Assembly: GCF_023264855.1 (NCBI RefSeq)
Contig: NZ_JAHFUW010000004.1
Span: 1-64,000 of the forward strand
Length of the DNA: 64,000 bases
Source: Herbiconiux sp.
Lineage (GTDB): Bacteria; Actinomycetota; Actinomycetes; Actinomycetales; Microbacteriaceae
Reading direction: 5' to 3'
How positions within the stretch are numbered: the stretch's first letter is position 1; every line of letters starts with the position of its first letter. This document shows, one piece after another, positions 58,302-64,000 of this stretch. A program made the position numbers and the translations under genes. The notes beneath the pieces were generated by a model that was not told the origin of the DNA, did no database searches, and saw only the letters and a program-made list of their open reading frames with translations.

Positions 58302-60065
58302 ATGCCCTCGCGCGTGCCCGCGAACACCCAGGCCGATGCCGTCGCCGACGGTTCGGCTGCGGGTGCGTCCCTGCGCGCCTCCGGCTGGGGCTGGCGGCAC
58401 GCGGGACGCGCGGCCTGGGCGCTGCGCGGACTCGACCTGGCGATCGAACCGGGCGAGCGCGTGCTGCTGCTCGGCGCATCCGGGGCCGGCAAGTCCACCC
58501 TGCTGCAGGCCTTCGCCGCAGTGCTGGGCGGCGCCGACGAGGGTGAGGAGGAGGGCGAGCTCACCGTCGACGGGATGCCGCCCGCGAGCATCCGGGGCCG
58601 CGCCGGTCTGGTGCTGCAGGACCCGGATTCGCAGATCGTGCTCGCCCGCGTGGGCGACGACGTGGCGTTCGGCTGCGAGAACCTCGGCGTGCCCCGCCAC
58701 GAGATCTGGCCGCGCGTCGACGCCGCCCTCGAGGCCGTGGGTCTCGGTTCTGCGGGATCGGATGCGGCGCCGGGGCGGGGCTCCGGGCTCGACCGCGCGC
58801 ATCCGACCTCCGAGCTCTCCGGCGGCCAGAAGCAGCGGGTGGCGCTCGCCGGCGTGGTGGCCATGCGCCCCGGCATCCTGTTGCTCGACGAGCCGACCGC
58901 GAACCTCGATCCCGGAGGCGTCGAAGAGGTGCGGGATGCCGTGGCCGGCGTGCTGCGCGAGTCGGGCGCGACGTTCGTGGTGGTCGAGCACCGCGTCGAC
59001 GTGTGGCTCGAGGTGGTCGACCGGGTGATCGTGCTGGCGCCGGGCGGGGGAGTGCTCGCCGACGGAGCTCCGGATGCGGTGCTTGGTGCCCGCGGGGCCG
59101 AGCTGGCCGCCGACGGCGTGTGGGTGCCCGGTCAGGACCCGCTCGGCGGTGCGCCCGTGCGCACGCGCGAGCGGACTCTTCCTTCACATGAGCCGGCGTC
59201 GGTCCCGGCGTCGGCGCCCGAGCTCCTCCTCAGCACCCACGACCTCGCCGTCGCACGCATGCCCGGCCGTCCGGTCGCGAGCGGGATCGACCTCGAGATC
59301 AGGTCGGACACCGCCACCGCGCTCACCGGCCCGAACGGTGCCGGCAAGACCACGCTCGCGCTCACTCTGGCCGGCTTGCTCCCGCCGGAGGGCGGCGAGG
59401 TCAGCGCGAGCGATGCCCTCAGAGCCGAGTCCGGCCATCCGGATGCCCCGACTCCGGATGCGCCGCGATCGGCGTGGCGGCCCGGTCGCCGGCGACCCCG
59501 CGCACCCGGCCCCGATCCCCTCTCCTGGAGCTCCCGTCAGCTGCTCACCCGCATCGGCGTCGTCTTCCAAGACCCCGAGCACCAGTTCGTCACCGGCACC
59601 GTGCGCGGCGAGCTCGAGGTCTCGCTCAAGGCGCTGGGACTCGGCCACGACGAGATCGCCGAACGGGTGCACGAGGTCTCGGATCGCCTCCGGCTCGGCT
59701 CTCTTCTCGCCGCGAACCCGTACACGCTCTCCGGCGGCGAGAAGCGCCGCCTCTCGGTGGCCTCGGCGCTCGTGGCACGGCCGCGCATCCTGATCCTCGA
59801 CGAGCCCACCTTCGGTCAGGACTCCCGCACCTGGGCCGAGCTGGTGCGCCTGCTCGCCGAGCAGATGCGGCGCGGCACGGCCGTGGTGGCCGTGACCCAC
59901 GACCGTGCGTTCATCGAGGCGCTCGCCGACCACGAACTCGTGATCGGCGGCCGTTCGACGCCCACGAGTGCGACGCCCACGAGTGCGACGCCCACGAGTG
60001 CGACGCCCGCGAGCGCGACGACCGCGAGCGCGACCCCCACGAGCGCTCCGGCGGCTCCCGAATGA
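58302..60065 (+). CDS. ykoD: ECF transporter double ATPase, YkoD type
   Basis: A 587-residue ATPase with two nucleotide-binding domains that power the ECF transporter. Domain 1: Walker A GASGAGKST, VLQDPDSQIVLARVGDDVAFG (typical EcfA Q-loop), signature LSGGQKQRVALAG and LLLDEPTANLD. Domain 2: GPNGAGKTT, VFQDPEHQFVTGTVRGEL, LSGGEKRRLSVAS and LILDEPTFGQD. The last 30 residues are Thr/Pro/Ser/Ala pentapeptide repeats from a 15-bp DNA repeat. It starts 13 bases after ykoE, and its TGA overlaps the ATG of the EcfT gene. Confidence 0.94.
   Translation: MPSRVPANTQADAVADGSAAGASLRASGWGWRHAGRAAWALRGLDLAIEPGERVLLLGASGAGKSTLLQAFAAVLGGADEGEEEGELTVDGMPPASIRGRAGLVLQDPDSQIVLARVGDDVAFGCENLGVPRHEIWPRVDAALEAVGLGSAGSDAAPGRGSGLDRAHPTSELSGGQKQRVALAGVVAMRPGILLLDEPTANLDPGGVEEVRDAVAGVLRESGATFVVVEHRVDVWLEVVDRVIVLAPGGGVLADGAPDAVLGARGAELAADGVWVPGQDPLGGAPVRTRERTLPSHEPASVPASAPELLLSTHDLAVARMPGRPVASGIDLEIRSDTATALTGPNGAGKTTLALTLAGLLPPEGGEVSASDALRAESGHPDAPTPDAPRSAWRPGRRRPRAPGPDPLSWSSRQLLTRIGVVFQDPEHQFVTGTVRGELEVSLKALGLGHDEIAERVHEVSDRLRLGSLLAANPYTLSGGEKRRLSVASALVARPRILILDEPTFGQDSRTWAELVRLLAEQMRRGTAVVAVTHDRAFIEALADHELVIGGRSTPTSATPTSATPTSATPASATTASATPTSAPAAPE
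59958..60047 (+). repeat. 15-bp in-frame tandem repeat, six units
   Basis: The first three units (59958, 59973, 59988) are identical, ACGCCCACGAGTGCG; three diverged units follow to 60047. They encode TPTSA-type pentapeptides at the C-terminus of the ATPase, after the second domain is complete. Confidence 0.92.
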
Positions 60066-60844
60066 GCGTCCTCACCCCCGCTCGCGCAACCGGCCGGATC
60101 ACCCGCATCAACCCGGTGGCGAAGCTCGCGGCCTCCCTAGTGCTCAGCGCCTTCCTGCTCGTCACCATCGACTGGGTGTCGGCGGCCGTCGCGCTCGCCC
60201 TGGAGAGCATCCTGTTCGCCTGGGCGGGCCTCGGCGCCCGCGCCTTCTTCCGTCGCACCATCGCCATCTGGATCGCCGCCCCGCTGGCGGGCATCACGAC
60301 CCTCCTGTACGGCGTCACCGACGGGCAGATCTACTTCCAGTTCTGGCTGATCCACATCAGCGACGGATCGATCGCGCTCGCCATCGCCACCGTGCTGCGC
60401 ATCCTGGCCATCGGGCTGCCCGCGGTCGTGCTGTTCGCCACCATCGACCCCACCGATCTCGCCGACGGCCTGGCGCAGGTCTGGCACCTGCCGAGCCGTT
60501 TCGTGCTCGGCGCGCTGGCCGGCATGCGCCTGATCGGCCTCTTCCTGCAGGACTGGCGCCACCTCGAACTGGCCCGGCGTGCCCGCGGTCTCGGCGACAC
60601 CGGCCGCATCCGCCGGTTCGCCGGTCAGGCCTTCGCACTGCTCGTGCTCTCGCTGCGCCGTGGCAGCAAGCTCGCCACGGCCATGGAGGCCCGGGGCTTC
60701 GGCGGCGACACGGTGCGCACCTGGGCGCGCCCCTCGACCTTCGGTGCCGCGGAGTGGCTGCTCGTCGTCATCGGCGCGGCCATCGGCGCGACCGCGCTCG
60801 CCGTGGCGACGGTCTCCGGTTCGCTGAACTTCGTGATCGGCTGA
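60062..60844 (+). CDS. ykoC: ECF transporter transmembrane subunit EcfT, YkoC type
   Basis: A 260-residue T-component linking the S-component to the two ATPase domains. It has about five hydrophobic segments and the two Ala-Arg-Gly type coupling motifs: ELARRARGLGD near residue 170 and TAMEARGFGGDTVRTW near 210. INPVAKLAASLVLS at the start is typical of EcfT. The ATG overlaps the preceding TGA, completing the ykoE-ykoD-ykoC operon under the TPP riboswitch. Confidence 0.94.
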   Translation: MSVLTPARATGRITRINPVAKLAASLVLSAFLLVTIDWVSAAVALALESILFAWAGLGARAFFRRTIAIWIAAPLAGITTLLYGVTDGQIYFQFWLIHISDGSIALAIATVLRILAIGLPAVVLFATIDPTDLADGLAQVWHLPSRFVLGALAGMRLIGLFLQDWRHLELARRARGLGDTGRIRRFAGQAFALLVLSLRRGSKLATAMEARGFGGDTVRTWARPSTFGAAEWLLVVIGAAIGATALAVATVSGSLNFVIG

Positions 60845-60860
60845 GGGGGCGAGGCGCAGC

Positions 60861-61382
60861 ATGACCGTGATCCTGATCGACGGACCGAGCGGCTCGGGCA
60901 AGACCGAACTGGCGCTCCGGATGCGCGACGGCTGGGCGGGCGAGGACCGCCCGACGCTGCTGCACCTCGACGACGTCTATCCGGGCTGGGACGGGTTGGA
61001 GGCGGCGAGCGTGCAGATCACCGAGCACGTGCTCCTTCCCTTCCGCGAGCAGAGGATGGGCCGGGACCGGATCGGCGGCGAGCACCGCGCCCCGCGATGG
61101 CAGCGGTACGACTGGGTCGCCGAGCGCGCCGTCGAATGGCACGAGATCGATCCCGCCCTGCCGCTGATCGTCGAGGGCTGCGGGGCGCTCAGCCGGCGGA
61201 ATGCGCGGCTCGCCGACATCCGTATCTGGGTGGAGGCGGATGACGCCGTGCGAAAAGACCGCGCTCTCGCCCGGGACGGCGATCCGTACGCCCGGGAATG
61301 GGACCGCTGGGAGGCGCAGTGGCAGGCGTTCATCCGGCGCGAGAACCCGCGGGCACTGGCGACGCTGGTCGTGGCGACCTGA
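60861..61382 (+). CDS. P-loop NTPase resembling uridine kinase
   Basis: A 173-residue cytoplasmic protein with Walker A GPSGSGKTEL (residues 8-17), LLHLDDVYPGWDGLE in the position of the kinase Walker B and substrate region, and PLIVEGCGALSR. The arrangement resembles the uridine kinase/pantothenate kinase-type P-loop group; actinobacterial homologues are annotated only as ATP-binding proteins. It follows the EcfT gene by 16 bases and might be read through from the thiamine operon, but no thiamine link is shown. A 17-bp duplication covers its stop codon. Confidence 0.78.
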   Translation: MTVILIDGPSGSGKTELALRMRDGWAGEDRPTLLHLDDVYPGWDGLEAASVQITEHVLLPFREQRMGRDRIGGEHRAPRWQRYDWVAERAVEWHEIDPALPLIVEGCGALSRRNARLADIRIWVEADDAVRKDRALARDGDPYAREWDRWEAQWQAFIRRENPRALATLVVAT

Positions 61383-61411
61383 TCGGCGAGTCGTCCTGAT
61401 CGGCGAGTCGG
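61378..61411. repeat. 17-bp tandem duplication at the end of the kinase gene
   Basis: CCTGATCGGCGAGTCGT (61378-61394) is repeated with one change at 61395-61411. The first copy contains the TGA stop of the kinase gene. Confidence 0.8.
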
Positions 61412-61421
61412 CCGGATCCGC

Positions 61422-62708
61422 TCAGCCCGCGGTGCGCGAGTCGATGAACGCCGAGATCACGGGAACCGGGTTGGTGAGCCGCCAGAGCGGCCCGGGGTCG
61501 CCGATCCGCTGATCGAGTTCGAGCAGCACGGTCACGTCGCCGTCGGGGGTCGTGACCGTCACCGATCCGACCTGCTGCCCCTTGTTGCCGGTGGTCAAGG
61601 GGGTCGCGTCAACCGCGTACTCCAGCGGCGAGGTGACCCACAGCATCCGGCTCTCGGTCTTCGACGCCACGCCGTGCACGGTCGCTCCCCACGGGGTCGT
61701 GTAGGTCACGAAGGTCTGCCCTTCGGTCACCACGGGGGTCTGCTGCAGGGTGGAGGCCGCCGAGGAGGCGAGGGCGCTCAGGTCGGCGTCGATGGTGTCC
61801 CAGTCGGGCTCGCGCAGGAACGCGCCGTACAGGGTGACTCCCGCGCCGTCGGTGGCCCCGGCGGCGGGCACGTCGAGGGCGAACAGGAAGCAGATGCCGG
61901 CCTGGTCGGTGTAGCTGCGCGAGAGCCCGCGGTAGCCCTCGTCGGCGGCGTAGCCGGAGAGGTTGTCGACGCTGCGGTTGCCGGTGACGCGGGCGTTCTC
62001 GGCCGCCATGATCTCGGCGATCGCCGGCACCGAGAACGCGATCGCGCTGATCCTGGCCATGTCGGTGGCCGTGCTCACATCGTCTTCGTCGAGACCGGTG
62101 GTGTCGACGACGGTGGTGTCGGTCGCTCCGTGGTCGGTCAGCCAGCGGGCGGCGGCCGTGAGGTAGGCGTCGACCGATCCGAAGGCCCAGCGAGCGAGCG
62201 CGTCGGCGTGGTTGTTGCTGGAGCCCAGGAGCAGGGCCTGCAGCATCTCGCGCTGGGTCCAGCTCTCGCCCGCGGCGACCGCGACGGTGCGGGCGCTCTC
62301 CGCGGTGTACTTCTGGTATCCGGCGACGTCCTCGGCGGTGACGGTGATGGCGGGCCCGGCGTCGCCGGCGGTGAGCGGCTTCGCGTCGAGCACCACCAAG
62401 GCGGTGATCACCTTCGCGGATCCGCCGATCGGAACCGCCTCGGTGAGACCGCCGGTCGCGAACGGGGCGCTCGCCACGTCGGCCACGATGGCGCTCGCGC
62501 CGGTCTCCGGCACCACGGGGGCGGCCGAGACGGGCGCTTCTCCGGTGCTGTCGACCACGGATGCCGTGGCGGTGGGGAGCGGACCCACCAGAGTCGCAGG
62601 GCCGTACAGCCCCAGGGCCAGGATGACGACCACGCCGAGCAGGATGACGACGGCCCGCAGCGCCTTGCGCCCGGCCGTACCCGTCTGCGTGCTCGTGCTG
62701 CCTGCCAT
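61422..62708 (-). CDS. DD-carboxypeptidase-like (S11) protein with lost catalytic motifs
   Basis: A 428-residue protein with one N-terminal anchor (VVILLGVVVILALGLYG, residues 20-36) and an exported S11 penicillin-binding fold. The SxxK motif should fall at PIGGSAKVITAL, but three residues before Lys99 there is Gly96, not Ser. The SxN motif is kept (SSN, 163-165). The KTG motif is replaced by SRS (263-265) in GLSRSYTDQAGICFL. With two of three motifs lost it is unlikely to be a peptidase; a peptidoglycan-binding or regulatory role is inference. Downstream homologues in related species are labelled DacA. Confidence 0.8.
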   Translation of the reverse strand: MAGSTSTQTGTAGRKALRAVVILLGVVVILALGLYGPATLVGPLPTATASVVDSTGEAPVSAAPVVPETGASAIVADVASAPFATGGLTEAVPIGGSAKVITALVVLDAKPLTAGDAGPAITVTAEDVAGYQKYTAESARTVAVAAGESWTQREMLQALLLGSSNNHADALARWAFGSVDAYLTAAARWLTDHGATDTTVVDTTGLDEDDVSTATDMARISAIAFSVPAIAEIMAAENARVTGNRSVDNLSGYAADEGYRGLSRSYTDQAGICFLFALDVPAAGATDGAGVTLYGAFLREPDWDTIDADLSALASSAASTLQQTPVVTEGQTFVTYTTPWGATVHGVASKTESRMLWVTSPLEYAVDATPLTTGNKGQQVGSVTVTTPDGDVTVLLELDQRIGDPGPLWRLTNPVPVISAFIDSRTAG

Positions 62709-62777
62709 ACGTCCAGGCTAGGGGGCGGTGCGGGGAGTTCCCGGAGCGACGCGACACCCACGGCGTGTCGAGAGCGT

Positions 62778-63128
62778 TCAGCCCCAGCCGAGTTCGTGCA
62801 GCTTCTCGTCGTCGATTCCGTAGAAGTGGGCGATCTCGTGCACCAGGGTGATGTGCACCTGATCGCGAAGTTCGTCGAGGTCGTCGCAGACGGCCAGCAG
62901 CGGCTCGCGGAACAGGAAGATGCGGTCGGGCATCTCGCCGAAGCCGTACTGCCCGCGCTCGGTGAGCGCCACGCCGTCGTAGAGGCCGAGCAGATCGAGT
63001 GAGCCGTCTTCGGGCCGGTCTTCGATCACGAACACGACGTTGTCCAGCCCGTCGAGCATGTCGTCGGGGAGTTCGTCGAGTTCGTCGCCGACGAGCTCCT
63101 CGAAGGCCTCGGCGTCGAGCTCGATCAT
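62778..63128 (-). CDS. Zincin-like metallopeptidase family protein (possible minimal protease)
   Basis: A 116-residue cytoplasmic protein with HEIAHFYGIDDEKLHELGWG at the C-terminus: the HExxH zinc motif plus the downstream Asp/Glu of the PF06262 family. The first 30 residues are acidic. ATG 63128 is chosen because the frame upstream enters the tRNA-His terminator. These small actinobacterial and proteobacterial proteins have a thermolysin-like core; substrates are unknown. Confidence 0.85.
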   Translation of the reverse strand: MIELDAEAFEELVGDELDELPDDMLDGLDNVVFVIEDRPEDGSLDLLGLYDGVALTERGQYGFGEMPDRIFLFREPLLAVCDDLDELRDQVHITLVHEIAHFYGIDDEKLHELGWG

Positions 63129-63147
63129 GATGCTCCGATCCTGGATG

Positions 63148-63179
63148 CACAAAGGGCCCGGCGAACCGGGCCCTTTGTG
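63148..63179 (-). terminator. Terminator hairpin after tRNA-His
   Basis: A perfect 14-bp stem (CACAAAGGGCCCGG with its complement) closes on a four-base loop. It starts five bases beyond the tRNA CCA end, on the same strand, and is followed 19 bases later by the metallopeptidase start. Confidence 0.8.
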
Positions 63180-63183
63180 GCAG

Positions 63184-63260
63184 TGGGGTGAATAACGGGA
63201 CTCGAACCCGCGACATCCGGCACCACAAGCCAGCGCTCTACCAACTGAGCTATATCCACC
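63184..63260 (-). tRNA. tRNA-His (anticodon GTG)
   Basis: A full cloverleaf folds on the minus strand. The acceptor is GTGGATA with TATTCAC, the D arm starts GCTCAGTTGGTA, the anticodon stem CTGGC/GCCGG holds the loop TTGTGGT, and the T arm is GCGGG-TTCGAGT-CCCGT. The extra G at position -1 (63260) opposite C73 is the tRNA-His identity mark. CCA (63184-63186) is encoded. It lies 48 bases downstream of orn. Confidence 0.98.
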
Positions 63261-63308
63261 ATGTTCACCCGGCAAATCGTCTTTGCAGGGCAACGAAGAA
63301 ATATTCTA

Positions 63309-63929
63309 TTACAACTTCGAGCCGAATTCGCGCACGACATCGGCCGAGATGATTTTCAGGTCGGCCGAGCTCGGCCCGGGCTCGGCGATGAACACCGCTT
63401 TGCGGTAGTACTCGAGCTCGCGGATCGACTCCAGGATGTCGGCCAGGGCGCGGTGCCCGCCGGCCTTCTCGGGCGCGTTGAAGTACACCCGGGGGAACCA
63501 GCGGCGGGAGAGCTCCTTGATGGAGGAGACGTCGATGCTGCGGTAGTGCAGGTGGCCGTCGACCCGCGGCATGAACTTGGCCAGGAAGGCACGGTCGGTG
63601 CCGATCGTGTTGCCGGCCAGAGGCGCCTGCTGCGCGGTGGGCACGTGCTTCAGGATGTACTCGAGCACCTGGTATTCGGCGTCGGCGAGGCTCACCCCGT
63701 TCGGGATCTCCTCGGAGAGACCGCTCGACTCGTGCATCTTCGTGACGAAGTCGTTCATGTTGGCCAGCGCCGAGTCGTCGGGCTTGATGACGATGCTGAA
63801 GCCGGGATCGACGATGTGCAGATCGAAGTCGGTGACCACGACCGCGACCTCGACGAGTTCGTCGATGGCGAGGTCGAGTCCGGTCATCTCGCAGTCGATC
63901 CACACCAGGCGGTCGGAGGAAGAACTCAT
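63309..63929 (-). CDS. orn: Oligoribonuclease
   Basis: A 206-residue 3'-5' exonuclease of the DEDDh family that degrades two-to-five-base RNAs and finishes RNA turnover, including pGpG from cyclic di-GMP. Exo I is LVWIDCEMTGLD, Exo II is in NTIGTDRAFLAKF, Exo III in GGHRALADILESI with the catalytic His. Length is slightly above E. coli Orn (181). ATG 63929 is followed by SSSSDRLVWIDCEMTG. The orn-tRNA-His neighbourhood is common in actinobacteria. Confidence 0.97.
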   Translation of the reverse strand: MSSSSDRLVWIDCEMTGLDLAIDELVEVAVVVTDFDLHIVDPGFSIVIKPDDSALANMNDFVTKMHESSGLSEEIPNGVSLADAEYQVLEYILKHVPTAQQAPLAGNTIGTDRAFLAKFMPRVDGHLHYRSIDVSSIKELSRRWFPRVYFNAPEKAGGHRALADILESIRELEYYRKAVFIAEPGPSSADLKIISADVVREFGSKL

Positions 63930-64000
63930 GCATCGAGTCTAGGGCCGTGGACCGACAGCCGCCCGGCGCCGGCTCGCACCCGGGTGCCGCATCCGCTCTC

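Overview
The window is about 64 kb of dense, very GC-rich actinobacterial chromosome. Gene content and order (rpsB-tsf-pyrH-frr-cdsA, DivIVA-like proteins, GlgE, GatCAB, orn next to tRNA-His) and the heavy use of the word GGATGC/GCATCC suggest a member of the Microbacteriaceae; the family assignment is inference. No prophage, insertion sequence, CRISPR array or rRNA was seen. Most genes are housekeeping or central carbon storage genes, and many overlap by 1-4 bases in operons.

Layout: 1-4.5 kb holds translation and lipid genes (rpsB 3' end, tsf, pyrH, frr, cdsA, a DivIVA-domain gene). 4.7-10.4 kb is a complete oligopeptide-type ABC importer. 10.4-11.8 kb carries two tandem secreted lysozyme-fold proteins. 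11.9-15.7 kb has a Na+/H+ antiporter, a small zinc-knuckle protein, a hydrolase and an AI-2E-type membrane protein. 15.8-18.7 kb holds a two-part membrane/lipoprotein-like gene and a redox-inactive thioredoxin-TPR protein. 18.8-30.6 kb is the alpha-glucan region (glgB, glgE, glgP, a TetR/MFS pair, glgX). 30.7-34.8 kb has a cysteine desulfurase, an AbiEi-like/DUF559 nuclease gene framed by palindromes (unit A), a frameshifted small membrane ORF and an EEP-family protein. 34.9-41.8 kb holds mnmA, ligA and gatCAB. 41.9-49.1 kb has small enzymes, an MprF-like/esterase pair and dinB. 49.2-55.6 kb is treZ-treY-glgX. 55.7-57.4 kb has a GerW-like gene and a second palindrome-framed DUF559 gene (unit B). 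57.4-60.8 kb is a TPP-riboswitch-controlled YkoEDC-type ECF transporter. 60.9-64 kb ends with a P-loop kinase, a degenerate DD-peptidase, a zincin, tRNA-His and orn.

How genes work together: glgP, glgB, two glgX genes, treY and treZ can make, branch, debranch and degrade alpha-glucan and convert chain ends to trehalose. GlgE adds maltosyl units from maltose-1-phosphate. TreS and maltokinase, the usual GlgE partners, are not in the window.

The most unusual signal is the pair of units A (32135-33270) and B (56166-57342). Each has one gene for a winged-helix plus VSR/DUF559-like nuclease protein, between two copies of a roughly 60-bp palindromic element that is specific to that unit. One copy lies upstream of the gene and one lies at its stop codon. 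A gene-less palindrome of similar style lies at 49123-49210. The layout recalls REP/RAYT systems, but with a different nuclease fold. Mobility or self-targeting is a hypothesis.
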